IMG/VR virus record: IMGVR_UViG_3300024346_000277
Span: 1 to 33,337 of that record
DNA from: a virus
Direction: 5' to 3' (one strand)
Length of the DNA stretch: 33,337 bases
In this document: in pieces, positions 6,151-12,655 of the stretch
Numbering within the stretch: the first letter of the stretch is position 1
How the letters are laid out: each line of letters starts with the position of its first letter
Translations under genes and position numbers: made by a program
Notes under the pieces: model-generated
What the model saw: only the letters and a program-made list of their open reading frames with translations
Told to the model about the DNA's origin: nothing
Database searches by the model: none

Positions 6151-6384
6151 TCAGCGTGCTACTCCACGCTCGGCGGATATTGCATAGGCGAGAGGAATTA
6201 ACAACTCGCCCTTAGGTGTCTCAAACAACTGTTCAAGCCTAACTATGTTTTCCATAGAAGGATTAGCACGTCCTGATTCCCAGAGATAGACCGCAGTTTG
6301 TGATACGTCCAAAGTCTCTGACAACTTGCGTTGGGTTAGACCCATGCGCTTACGATTTGATTTAAGTAATTCTGTAAAGCCCAT
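6151..6384 (-). CDS. XRE-type helix-turn-helix regulator
   Basis: A 77-residue protein that is nearly all one Cro/C1-type HTH domain: LLKSNRKRMGLTQRKLSETL, then DVSQTAVYLWESGRANPS and ENIVRLEQLF. The LTQ..LSE..DVSQ..V..WE.GR.NP pattern is canonical. It probably binds DNA as a dimer and controls phage transcription; the palindromes at 5590-5602 and 9558-9570 are candidate operators. The ribosome binding site AGGAAACAAAATG is good. It lies between a small helical protein and the Rpf-like gene. With no integrase in view, a lysogeny repressor role is not supported over simple early/late control. Confidence 0.92.
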   Translation of the reverse strand: MGFTELLKSNRKRMGLTQRKLSETLDVSQTAVYLWESGRANPSMENIVRLEQLFETPKGELLIPLAYAISAERGVAR

Positions 6385-6392
6385 TTTGTTTC

Positions 6393-6641
6393 CTATTCGT
6401 TTATGAAGTATGGGTGTATGTTGCGAGATTCACTCAGCGCATCATTGGCTAGGGATATGGCTACTTCACTATTCTGCTTGGTTGCTACATCGTTTACAAG
6501 TGTGTTAAGTGCGTACACAAGTTTTTGATTAACCTCTACTTCTAGTGATAATTGCAAACGCAGTTGTTCTATGGTCTTTCGGGCTTCATCCATAACCCGA
6601 CCTGCTTCTTGTATTTCAGCCATTGCTTGGTACTCATCCAT
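6393..6641 (-). CDS. Small coiled-coil protein, unknown function
   Basis: An 82-residue protein dominated by one long amphipathic helix (residues 5-55: EAGRVMDEARKTIEQLRLQL then EVNQKLVYALNTLV), likely a dimeric coiled coil. No enzymatic motif is seen. Its ATG overlaps the end of the preceding 50-aa gene by eight bases. It sits in the early small-gene run just upstream of the XRE regulator. Function not recognised. Confidence 0.7.
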   Translation of the reverse strand: MDEYQAMAEIQEAGRVMDEARKTIEQLRLQLSLEVEVNQKLVYALNTLVNDVATKQNSEVAISLANDALSESRNIHPYFINE

Positions 6642-6786
6642 TGTTATTCTCCAATATTGTTCGTGCTAACACTTCGTACAAACCTTTCCAGTAAAGACAT
6701 TGAGTTTTGTAATACTCCAACTCTGTTTCTTTTAACTCTGTAAGTATTTCATAAACGTCATCTATGTGTACGTATTCAGTTGTCAC
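6634..6786 (-). CDS. Small acidic protein, 50 aa, unknown function
   Basis: A GTG-started frame that overlaps the stop of the 77-aa gene by 11 bases and ends eight bases inside the next gene. It encodes an acidic helical peptide (TTEYVHIDDVYEILTELKE, then YYKTQCLYWKGLYEVLARTI). Dense packing with real genes on both sides and sensible composition support it as coding; no ribosome binding site is obvious, so translation may be coupled. Function not recognised. Confidence 0.6.
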   Translation of the reverse strand: MTTEYVHIDDVYEILTELKETELEYYKTQCLYWKGLYEVLARTILENNNG

Positions 6787-7009
6787 GGTGTTCCCCTTCA
6801 TAGTTCATAAGTGCAACGTAGGCGTTATGCCACGATTGTTTGTTGTCTGGTTCCATGTTCCTTATTGCTTCTGCTAGTTGTCCAGCGATACGTTCCCACG
6901 TAGTTGCTGATTTTGATGCTTGGTTGGCGACGGTTACATACCATTTGGCTGTTCCTATTGTTGGGTGCGTTGCTCGTAAGTACGCAAGTTTCATTTCTTC
7001 AAAGTCCAT
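6776..7009 (-). CDS. Small early protein, 77 aa, unknown function
   Basis: The protein is helical with several Trp residues (AKWYVTVANQASKSATTWER, then NMEPDNKQSWHNAYVALMNY) and no known motif. ATG 7009 follows a strong AAAAGGAACAAC ribosome binding site, one of the near-identical sites used across this early region. Neighbours are other small early genes. Function not recognised. Confidence 0.72.
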   Translation of the reverse strand: MDFEEMKLAYLRATHPTIGTAKWYVTVANQASKSATTWERIAGQLAEAIRNMEPDNKQSWHNAYVALMNYEGEHRDN

Positions 7010-7026
7010 TGTTGTTCCTTTTGTTG

Positions 7027-7182
7027 TTATGACATTAATAAATAAAGCGCAGAAGCAGTAAGACTAAAGCAATAACAAATAACGATTATGTTTGTGTCTT
7101 GTCTGTTTTGTTTGTCTTGCACAACGCTGTGTGTGAATGTTGATAGATGTAAAAATAATAAACAAAATGCAACTAATCGCAT
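7027..7182 (-). CDS. Small membrane protein, 51 aa
   Basis: Starts at ATG 7182 after GGAAAGGGG and overlaps the zinc-finger gene by ten bases. The product has an N-terminal hydrophobic segment (MRLVAFCLLFLHLSTF), a short polar loop (QDKQNRQDTN) and a second hydrophobic segment (IIVICYCFSLTASALYLLM). Two membrane passes or a signal peptide plus one pass are both possible. It could act on the host envelope during early infection. Function not recognised. Confidence 0.55.
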   Translation of the reverse strand: MRLVAFCLLFLHLSTFTHSVVQDKQNRQDTNIIVICYCFSLTASALYLLMS

Positions 7183-7289
7183 ATTGTGTACCCCTTTCCT
7201 TTGCACGCCATACAGCGTTCGTGTATTTCTAAATACTGACTCATGTTGCCAGTTCCGCCACATTCTTCACAATTATCAAAACGCCTCAC
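7173..7289 (-). CDS. DnaJ-type zinc-finger small protein
   Basis: The frame encodes paired CxxCxGxG-type motifs, CEECGGTGN and CMACKGKGY, the signature of the DnaJ central zinc domain, often found alone in tiny phage proteins. The start is uncertain. GTG 7289 gives 38 residues and a 14-base overlap with the preceding gene. ATG 7376, with AAGG seven bases upstream, gives 67 residues but would overlap that gene by 101 bases. I list the short form. It likely binds zinc and either nucleic acid or a protein partner. Confidence 0.6.
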   Translation of the reverse strand: MRRFDNCEECGGTGNMSQYLEIHERCMACKGKGYTICD

Positions 7290-7467
7290 TTGAGTTGTCA
7301 ATGAAAAGTCCAACTGCAATTGTTCTGACTTCTTGTTCATCTGTGTAACGGTACCAAACGTTTGTTCCTGATACATCTACAACCTTAACCCATCCTTGTT
7401 TCATATTAGGGATATTAAGGTTTAACAAGTCACCGTGTTTCAGATGACGCCAATTTTGTACGGGCAT
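7276..7467 (-). CDS. Small beta-rich protein, 63 aa
   Basis: Begins at ATG 7467 with AAGGA seven bases upstream, two bases after the stop of the preceding gene. The sequence (HLKHGDLLNLNIPN, GWVKVVDVSG, VWYRYTDEQEVRTIAVG) reads like a small SH3-like or KOW-like beta barrel of the kind seen in many phage hypothetical proteins. No catalytic motif. Function not recognised. Confidence 0.7.
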   Translation of the reverse strand: MPVQNWRHLKHGDLLNLNIPNMKQGWVKVVDVSGTNVWYRYTDEQEVRTIAVGLFIDNSSEAF

Positions 7468-7469
7468 AT

Positions 7470-7790
7470 TTAATCCTTACTTGTTTCATTAGCCAGTAAC
7501 GACTGAACAGCCCCTCGTGCTTCTTCCAGAGTTGCATACTCCATAAAGTTGCCTACCGTTTCAATATCGTGGTTAATTACTTCCCGTATTGTGTATCGGC
7601 GTTCACCGTTATACGGAGCAATAATCGCACCACCAGACACTTGTACAAGTTCGGCTTCTTCTGACGTAATAAAATACTTGCCACCGTCAAGCGTAATGTT
7701 GTGAATCTTTGTATCAAAGAACCTCATGTTGGATTTGCTAAACCAATGGGGTGCGTTAAGTTTTACTGTTTTCATATATATAAGTTTCAT
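7470..7790 (-). CDS. Small early protein, 106 aa, unknown function
   Basis: ATG 7790 follows AAAGGAACAAAGAA and overlaps the stop of the HTH gene (ATGA). The protein is mixed alpha/beta: an N-terminal RFFDTKIHNITLDGGKYFIT strand region, a Gly-rich turn, and a C-terminal helix with YATLEEARGAVQSLLAN. A second in-frame ATG occurs at residue 6. No known motif; no membrane segment. Confidence 0.75.
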   Translation of the reverse strand: MKLIYMKTVKLNAPHWFSKSNMRFFDTKIHNITLDGGKYFITSEEAELVQVSGGAIIAPYNGERRYTIREVINHDIETVGNFMEYATLEEARGAVQSLLANETSKD

Positions 7791-8188
7791 TTCTTTGTTC
7801 CTTTTTGTTTTGCTTCTTGACGTTCTTGTTTAACGTCACGGATTTCCCAACGTGCAGGTGCAGTATTACTAAACCGAGTTGGGTTCTTAACTATGTACTT
7901 GCGAATAGTGGAAGTGGAAAAGCCAGTAGCCCTAGCAATATCTTTCGGACTGAACAGGCCAGCCACGTTTGCATCCAACCACTTTTCCAAGTCGCCGTAT
8001 TTGTTTAATCGTTTGGTTCGTTTGGTTACAACTTCTACTTCTGTAGTGCCGTCTTGAAACTCGCAAGCAACCTCTGGGCGTATCATGTACGTTGCCAAAA
8101 CCCACTTAATGGGTTTATCGGGGTTAGCCAGTATTGCGTGTCTAGCACGATACCTTTCTGCTTCTATCGGGTCGTATGTCTTTGTCAT
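7787..8188 (-). CDS. Helix-turn-helix DNA-binding protein, 133 aa
   Basis: The N-terminal half (MTKTYDPIEAERYRARHAIL, KPIKWVLATYMIRPEVACEF) is unrecognised. A helix-turn-helix lies at about 80-115: LFSPKDIARATGFSTSTIRKYI followed by KNPTRFSNTAPARWEI, which reads as recognition helix and wing. ATG 8188 overlaps the stop of the upstream gene (ATGA) and is preceded by AAAAAGGAACAAAC. It probably regulates phage or host genes; the target is unknown. Confidence 0.75.
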   Translation of the reverse strand: MTKTYDPIEAERYRARHAILANPDKPIKWVLATYMIRPEVACEFQDGTTEVEVVTKRTKRLNKYGDLEKWLDANVAGLFSPKDIARATGFSTSTIRKYIVKNPTRFSNTAPARWEIRDVKQERQEAKQKGTKK

Positions 8189-8523
8189 TTTGTTTGTTCC
8201 TTTTTTGTTTGTACTTTGTAACCAATCCAAAGAAATGCTTTTTGTGCAGTTAATCTTTGTTGCCAGTTTTTGTTAAAACTTGTTGTTCTAACAAAACCAT
8301 CCATTGGGTTATCCATTTCTGGATTTGGTATCGCAGATTCAATACGGGTAGATGCTGGAAAAATCATAAACCCCGCAACTAAATCTTTGGCACTTGCTTG
8401 ATAAATCACATAGGTGATTGTTCTCGTCTGTGTGTTCTTGTCTTTAAGCACCATTGGTGGTTCCAGTTTGTAAATGGCACCATCACCGTTGCGTGTTTTT
8501 CTTACTTTAATTGCTACGTTCAT
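8185..8523 (-). CDS. Small early protein, 112 aa, unknown function
   Basis: ATG 8523 is chosen because GGAAGGAACAATTAAA precedes it; it overlaps the zinc-ribbon gene stop. The sequence is beta-rich in the middle (RTITYVIYQASAKDLVAGFMIF), then polar, and ends in a Trp-rich basic tail (NKNWQQRLTAQKAFLWIGYK). It has no motif that I recognise. The gene lies within a row of overlapping early genes and is likely co-translated with the HTH gene downstream. Confidence 0.7.
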   Translation of the reverse strand: MNVAIKVRKTRNGDGAIYKLEPPMVLKDKNTQTRTITYVIYQASAKDLVAGFMIFPASTRIESAIPNPEMDNPMDGFVRTTSFNKNWQQRLTAQKAFLWIGYKVQTKKEQTK

Positions 8524-8708
8524 TTTAATTGTTCCTTCCAATTTGTTACTGAACCCTCTTGCCATTGTTGAATAGCCTCATCTAATCCACAATCTGGGCA
8601 TACATCTGTTTGGTTATCCAAACGTGATAACGCCACTCTTGGTGGATACATTTTCTGGTTACACCGTGGGCATCTAAGTGCTTGGGTGTCTATTTGTTTT
8701 TGTTTCAT
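8520..8708 (-). CDS. Zinc-ribbon protein, 62 aa
   Basis: Two cysteine knuckles, CPRC near residue 14 and CPDCG near residue 42, frame PPRVALSRLDNQTDV, followed by LDEAIQQWQEG. This matches the small zinc-ribbon proteins common in actinobacteriophages (RCPRC...ALSR.DN.T..C..CG..EA). ATG 8708 has AAAAGGAACAACC upstream and overlaps the previous stop (ATGA). It probably binds DNA, RNA or a polymerase component. Confidence 0.8.
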   Translation of the reverse strand: MKQKQIDTQALRCPRCNQKMYPPRVALSRLDNQTDVCPDCGLDEAIQQWQEGSVTNWKEQLK

Positions 8709-8890
8709 TGGTTGTTCCTTTTGTATGTTGTTTTTTTGTAGTGGGACTTTGACTTTGGTGGATAAATGATTTTGGAATCTGGATTGATTCTGTGTTCTCT
8801 GATTGTAAGTAACGCCCAAAGTGAGAAACCAAATAACGCAACCGCTATTAGTTCTTGAAGTGTAAACGTTGCCATTGCTCCAGCGAACAT
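8705..8890 (-). CDS. Small membrane protein with basic tail, 61 aa
   Basis: One clear membrane helix (LQELIAVALFGFSLWALLTI, residues 11-30) is followed by a strongly basic tail rich in Lys, Tyr and Asn, ending YKRNNQ. The topology suggests a cytoplasmic basic tail. ATG 8890 overlaps the upstream stop (TAATG); ATG 8875 is an alternative. Could be an early host-membrane effector; function not recognised. Confidence 0.6.
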   Translation of the reverse strand: MFAGAMATFTLQELIAVALFGFSLWALLTIREHRINPDSKIIYPPKSKSHYKKTTYKRNNQ

Positions 8891-9153
8891 TATTTGTTAC
8901 CTGCTTCTGATTCGTGAACGTACTGGCTGAACAAGTAATCGGCGTACTCGCCGTTTGCCTCGTCAAGAAGGTTCATCGCTGCTTGTAGTTGTTTGGCACC
9001 TGTAATTAGATGTTCAACGGACGTTGCTTCTTTGCCGTATGCCGAGTAAGCAAATTGTGAACGTGATGTATTGACTACCAAGTTTTGGAAAAGAATGTTT
9101 ACATCTTCTCTGGCTCGGCTGATTTGTTCTAGGTATTGTTTTTGTGTTTTCAT
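8890..9153 (-). CDS. Small helical early protein, 87 aa
   Basis: Starts at ATG 9153 after AAAAGGAACCTGAAA. The protein is almost all helix (KQYLEQISRAREDVNILFQN, then VEHLITGAKQLQAAMNLLDE), acidic near the end, with no known motif. The frame is open far upstream, but composition and the ribosome binding site point to this start. Function not recognised. Confidence 0.7.
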   Translation of the reverse strand: MKTQKQYLEQISRAREDVNILFQNLVVNTSRSQFAYSAYGKEATSVEHLITGAKQLQAAMNLLDEANGEYADYLFSQYVHESEAGNK

Positions 9154-9223
9154 TTTCAGGTTCCTTTTCTGTAATGAACAAGTTGCGGTCTTGATGACCG
9201 CTTCTTTTTGTTGTTGTTTTTGG

Positions 9224-9460
9224 TTAGTGACTGAAGTCGGCTTTGTACTGAACGTATGAACTGACTTGTGATTTGGCTTGCTTGTAACTACCTGCTCGGC
9301 GGATTCTGTTTGTGTCGTCCAACCAGAACCAACCTTTTGCTTTTGTAAAAGCATCTGCTGTGTCTTTGCCGTGACAGATGGAATATCCGAGGAACGTGTA
9401 AACGCCCTCTGCGAGTTTTTTACCTCTCGCTGTTTTGTTTTGTGGCTTTGATGTTTTCAT
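9224..9460 (-). CDS. Small basic early protein, 78 aa
   Basis: First gene after promoter module A. ATG 9460 follows AGGGGTACCAAAA. It has a basic N-terminus (KTSKPQNKTARGKKL) and a compact remainder with aromatic residues (GVYTFLGYSICHGKDTADAF, KGWFWLDDTNRIRRAGSYKQ). It might bind nucleic acid because of its charge. Family not recognised. Confidence 0.65.
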   Translation of the reverse strand: MKTSKPQNKTARGKKLAEGVYTFLGYSICHGKDTADAFTKAKGWFWLDDTNRIRRAGSYKQAKSQVSSYVQYKADFSH

Positions 9461-9511
9461 TTTTGGTACCCCTATCGGTAAAGCCCCTAGACGGTCTAGT
9501 TGCTATAAGTA

Positions 9512-9603
9512 CAGTTTATAGGGCTAGAGGGGGGGTAGTAAACCCATTCCTCAACCCCTTACAACGTAAGACTTTCCCGACCTGTCCATTAGAGATTTAG
9601 CGA
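9512..9603 (-). promoter_or_regulatory. Promoter-operator module, copy A
   Basis: On the minus strand: CGCTAAATCTCTAA, GGACAGG, a palindrome CTTAC-GTT-GTAAG (9570-9558), GGGGTTGA..AATGGG and, 22 bases on, TATAAACTG (TAAACT fits a TANNNT -10). Order and spacing match the copy at 5545-5635. Compared with that copy, both bases of the innermost palindrome pair differ (C-G here, T-A there), so symmetry is kept. It is placed to drive the long run of early genes from 9460 leftwards. Bases 9604-9628 hold no gene. Confidence 0.65.
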
Positions 9604-9628
9604 CCACCCCTAATTTCGTCACAATTTG

Positions 9629-10444
9629 CTACTGAGCGTATTGGTTCTGAAACTCTGCAAGTTTTTGTAACAACGGTTCGTGCAACCGTTCGGCTTTGTC
9701 AAGTATGTAATCAATTATGTCTTGTTCGTCTTTGCGTAACCTAACAAAATTAAGAACCTGAGTAGCACAGTCATCTAACTGTCTATCTTGTATTGGTTGC
9801 TGTACTGGCTTGCTTGGAGTCTTGCGACCATTACGCAACCTACTGTCCATTTCTCTAACACTAGGTACAGAACCAACATCGTTTAACACCATGAGTATTT
9901 GCTCTGAAGTAAACCCACGCTCTACCGCCGAAGCAACAACGCTATTAAGTGCATACCAAGAACGTTTACCTAAAGGCTTAACCTCTTGTGCGTTCCACCA
10001 TTCTTCGCAAATCTTCTTGGCTTCGGATACGGAGCCAGTTGGTTCTTGGCTCTGGTTAATACTGGCTCTGGTTTGTAGAGACATTTCTTTACTACCTGTC
10101 GGGTCAATATCTTTACTAGGTGGGATAACATTTTTTACTACCCCATTCGGATTAATACTGACCACTGTGTATTGGTTGCTCGTGTAGTCGCCCTGTTTAG
10201 TTTTGCGATGACGTACTTCTAAAGCCCCGATACATACAAGTTCTTCTACAGCCTTAGACAACGTTGGTTGCGATATCTGGCATTGACTTGCGAGCGTTGC
10301 TCTGGATGGGTGGCACTTACCTTGTACATCTGCGTACCGCCGTAGAACGCAATAAAGCCTTACGGCGTTACTTGACATTTCTGCGTAAAGTACCCACTCT
10401 GGGATTATGGCGAAATAGTTATCCGCCTGTATTGCCTTGCTCAT
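9629..10444 (-). CDS. Replication-initiator-like winged-helix protein
   Basis: A 271-residue protein. The N-terminal third is a winged helix of the phage replication/DnaD-entry type: YFAIIPEWVLYAEMSSNAVR, LYCVLRRYADVQGKCHPSRATLA, CQISQPTLSKAVEELVCIGAL, then a basic wing. A polar linker and a helical C-terminal part follow (KKICEEWWNAQEVKPLGKRS; VRLRKDEQDIIDYILDKAERL). Phage proteins of this build bind the origin or load the helicase; no helicase gene is visible in the window. The ribosome binding site AGGAGAGA is good. The gene overlaps the nuclease-like gene upstream by 26 bases. Confidence 0.75.
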   Translation of the reverse strand: MSKAIQADNYFAIIPEWVLYAEMSSNAVRLYCVLRRYADVQGKCHPSRATLASQCQISQPTLSKAVEELVCIGALEVRHRKTKQGDYTSNQYTVVSINPNGVVKNVIPPSKDIDPTGSKEMSLQTRASINQSQEPTGSVSEAKKICEEWWNAQEVKPLGKRSWYALNSVVASAVERGFTSEQILMVLNDVGSVPSVREMDSRLRNGRKTPSKPVQQPIQDRQLDDCATQVLNFVRLRKDEQDIIDYILDKAERLHEPLLQKLAEFQNQYAQ

Positions 10445-10868
10445 TCTCTCCTAGTTTCGTTCCTGTGTATTGTGCAAACGCCGATAGTCGCATTACTACT
10501 AACCCGTCTTTCATACCGTCTGGCATTGCTACCATAGCGAATGGTCGGTAGTCCCCAATGGGTCGGTGAGGTTCTGATTGCATTTCACATTTTAAGTAGG
10601 CTGTAAACACAGGATTTATTTGCGCACCTGCTTTAACTTCTACACGAATATCACCACCCCACAGTTCTTCGTGTCGTGTATTGGCACCACCAATGCCAAG
10701 AACCTTACGGGCGTCCCGTGCTTTTTTGTCACCTTTAGCACGATTACGTTTACCTCTACACTTGTTACAAGCACAACCACGTATATGTCCTTCTGGTCTT
10801 TTTAATGGTGTACCAAATAATCCACAACCACATACGCAGTCTGCTTTATCTTTTAGTTGTGATTCCAT
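10419..10868 (-). CDS. Putative PD-(D/E)XK nuclease with N-terminal zinc domain
   Basis: A 149-residue protein. The N-terminus carries five Cys (CVCGCG at 11-16 and CACNKC at 32-37 in part), likely a zinc module, then RNRAKGDKKARDARKVLGIG. The middle has HEELWGGDIRVEVKAGAQIN, where Glu67, Asp73 and Glu77-x-Lys79 fit the PD-(D/E)XK catalytic order. This layout is seen in phage proteins proposed to be Holliday-junction resolvases. Its place between WhiB and the initiator-like gene, near SSB and recombination genes, supports DNA processing. The exact activity is inferred. Confidence 0.6.
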   Translation of the reverse strand: MESQLKDKADCVCGCGLFGTPLKRPEGHIRGCACNKCRGKRNRAKGDKKARDARKVLGIGGANTRHEELWGGDIRVEVKAGAQINPVFTAYLKCEMQSEPHRPIGDYRPFAMVAMPDGMKDGLVVMRLSAFAQYTGTKLGENEQGNTGG

Positions 10869-11094
10869 TTTGTGCCTTTTGTTTTAGTGCGTAACGTTCA
10901 GGGGGTGTAAGCCCCCCAAACATCCCATGTAAGTCGGTTTCGTGGCTCATAGCGTCTTGCAAACACTCCATTCGTACTTCGCACTCATTACATATTTTGC
11001 GTGCTTTTTCGTATTCACCGTGAGCAGGGAAAAATATTGAAGTGGACATTCCCCGACAATTTGCTTGTAACCGCCAATTAGTCTGTTTGTTCAT
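10846..11094 (-). CDS. WhiB-family Fe-S transcription factor
   Basis: An 82-residue protein with the four WhiB cysteines: Cys13, then C-x2-C (Cys35, Cys38) and Cys44, the spacing that holds a [4Fe-4S] cluster. The downstream turn GMFGGLTPPERY corresponds to the GVWGG motif, with Val-Trp replaced by Met-Phe. A basic tail (KQKAQNGITTKR) would contact DNA. WhiB proteins are restricted to Actinobacteria and their phages, which is the best host clue here. Some phage versions interfere with host sigma factor/WhiB complexes. ATG 11094 overlaps the end of ssb by 17 bases. Confidence 0.95.
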   Translation of the reverse strand: MNKQTNWRLQANCRGMSTSIFFPAHGEYEKARKICNECEVRMECLQDAMSHETDLHGMFGGLTPPERYALKQKAQNGITTKR

Positions 11095-11404
11095 TTAAGA
11101 ACCGTAGCGCAATACCACAATCGCTTGCCACGACTACAATCTTGCTTCGTTTGTTTCCATCTTTGTCATCAAACACTTCCTGTTCCATGTAGCCAGTAAC
11201 GATTACTCTGCTTCCTTTTCCGCATTGGGCTACGATGTTTTCACCTAGTTCGCCCCACGCCTTAATGTCAAACCAACTGGTCTTTTCTTCTTCTTTAACT
11301 TTTTTGTTTACAGCCAAACCGAACGTCAAGATAGCGGTACCGCTTTTCGTGTAGTTAAGTTTTGGCTCGGACATACGCCCTATAAGTGTTACTTGTGTTG
11401 TCAT
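11078..11404 (-). CDS. ssb: Single-stranded DNA-binding protein
   Basis: A 108-residue OB-fold protein: VTLIGRMSEPKLNYTKSGTA, FGLAVNKK, SWFDIKAWGELGENIVAQCG, KGSRVIVTGYMEQEVFDDKDG and the C-terminal strand RSKIVVVASDCG match bacterial SSB. It has almost no tail: the acidic DDDIPF-like tip that recruits partner proteins is missing, so it probably works without the usual host partner contacts. ATG 11404 has AGAGAAATTAAA before it; an upstream frame extension of six residues is possible. It sits with the recombination and replication genes. Confidence 0.95.
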   Translation of the reverse strand: MTTQVTLIGRMSEPKLNYTKSGTAILTFGLAVNKKVKEEEKTSWFDIKAWGELGENIVAQCGKGSRVIVTGYMEQEVFDDKDGNKRSKIVVVASDCGIALRFLNEQTD

Positions 11405-11414
11405 TTTAATTTCT

Positions 11415-11585
11415 CTATTCAATTATTCTTATTGTTGTTATTCTTGACCATTTGAAATCGTAGAGGCGTTCTGTCTCTAGTTCGCAAATAGTTATTGTTT
11501 CGTCATTACAAGAAAGCACTACGCCTTCTCTAATGGGGTCATAATCCTCACGGACTATTTCTATGGTTTTATTTACTAAGCACAT
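11415..11585 (-). CDS. Small beta-rich protein, 56 aa
   Basis: ATG 11585 follows AGGAACAACAA and overlaps the 168-aa gene by 17 bases. Sequence features (NKTIEIVREDYDPIREGVVL, CELETERLYDFKWSRITTI) suggest a small all-beta fold. No known motif. It is tightly packed with ssb downstream, so it may be co-translated. Function not recognised. Confidence 0.65.
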   Translation of the reverse strand: MCLVNKTIEIVREDYDPIREGVVLSCNDETITICELETERLYDFKWSRITTIRIIE

Positions 11586-12075
11586 TTGTTGTTCCTGTAG
11601 GTAATTCGCCAATAGCAATTTTGTATTTATCCATAGCGTCTGCTAACTCTAGCAACCACCAATTTCCCCATGCCGTTTCAAGCATCTGTGGGCTTTCATC
11701 AAACTTTAGAAAATCATCTAACGTTTGAACAAGGTGAGCGATTGCTTCATTAGTTTTACCGCTACGGGTTCTTACTGGTTCGTCAAAGCAATCAATATCG
11801 GAATAGTAAGGGCGAAAGCCTGAGTGAACATACACATGACAACCATTACGTTTAGTTCGCAAAGCAAATACTTTATGCAACTTATGGAAATTGGTTAAAG
11901 CACTAGATGTTTGACCATGATGATAACCAAACTTTTCTGATAACTCTTTCCAAGTAACGCCATAATGATTTTGCGTTCCTATATAACCCAATATGTCTTC
12001 CTTGTTTATTCGTTTACGTTCAATGCTTGCAGGACGATTAACGTGTCCGTCACTACCGTTGTATGCTCCGTCCAT
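11569..12075 (-). CDS. Winged-helix DNA-binding protein, 168 aa
   Basis: The N-terminal 90 residues form a winged helix: EDILGYIGTQNHYGVTWKEL, SEKFGYHHGQTSSALTNFHK, HKVFALRTKRNGCHVYVHSG. Similar proteins occur in actinobacteriophages next to recombination genes. The C-terminal half is helical and acidic (EAIAHLVQTLDDFLKFDESP; WWLLELADAMDKYKIAIGEL). It may control early or replication genes or act at the replication fork. ATG 12075 overlaps the upstream stop by one base. Confidence 0.72.
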   Translation of the reverse strand: MDGAYNGSDGHVNRPASIERKRINKEDILGYIGTQNHYGVTWKELSEKFGYHHGQTSSALTNFHKLHKVFALRTKRNGCHVYVHSGFRPYYSDIDCFDEPVRTRSGKTNEAIAHLVQTLDDFLKFDESPQMLETAWGNWWLLELADAMDKYKIAIGELPTGTTNVLSK

Positions 12076-12641
12076 TACTTACCTGCCAACTTCTGAATAA
12101 GGATACGTGTCTCATCTACTTCTATTTCAGAAATATGGGTTATCTGTCGCCCAATTAAATGACTAAGAATAGATGCTGTGTCTTCACTTGGATACTTTTG
12201 TTGTAACTGTTTCTCAACCCAAACTTGCTGTGCCGTAGTTAAACCAGCCTCGCCTTGCTGAACAGACTGCGCTATTTCTTTTTTAACCAATACTGGTTTT
12301 TCTTCAGAACGTCTTTGTACCTTATTCATTTCTTCACGACTAGGACGTTTGCCCTTGACCGACAGATTCATGTTTGCGGTGGCTCTTCCGATTGCGGACG
12401 TTTCACAATTTTCTACAAAACTTGTTTTATTAACTGGCGATGAGCCAAAAACTTCTTCTGCAAAGCCCGTAGATGTTGGGTTTGGTTCATCTACGTTGCG
12501 ATACAACGAGGCTTTAATTAAAACCCGTTTCTCATCGTAGTGAATTATCTCTGTAGCGACACGCCCGTTTGGGTGTAATTCCCAAAACTTGTTTAGGCGT
12601 TCCTCTACTGTTTCGTATGATGATAAGTCAAAATGTGCCAT
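12075..12641 (-). CDS. Putative single-strand annealing/recombination protein
   Basis: A 188-residue protein. The block NKTSFVENCETSAIGRATAN (about 72-91) is a hallmark of phage annealing-type proteins related to ERF/DUF1071 (Rad52-like). The preceding beta region (RVATEIIHYDEKRVLIKASLY) fits the fold, and a charged C-terminal helix region follows. It lies directly before the YqaJ-type exonuclease, forming the usual exonuclease-plus-annealing pair. ATG 12641 is preceded by AAGGGAGAAAATTACA. Exact family membership is inferred from the short motif and context. Confidence 0.68.
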   Translation of the reverse strand: MAHFDLSSYETVEERLNKFWELHPNGRVATEIIHYDEKRVLIKASLYRNVDEPNPTSTGFAEEVFGSSPVNKTSFVENCETSAIGRATANMNLSVKGKRPSREEMNKVQRRSEEKPVLVKKEIAQSVQQGEAGLTTAQQVWVEKQLQQKYPSEDTASILSHLIGRQITHISEIEVDETRILIQKLAGK

Positions 12642-12655
12642 TGTAATTTTCTCCC

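Noticed and set aside
6151-6384. Lysogeny repressor of a temperate phage
   Set aside because: No integrase, excisionase, attachment site or divergent immunity promoter is visible in the window.
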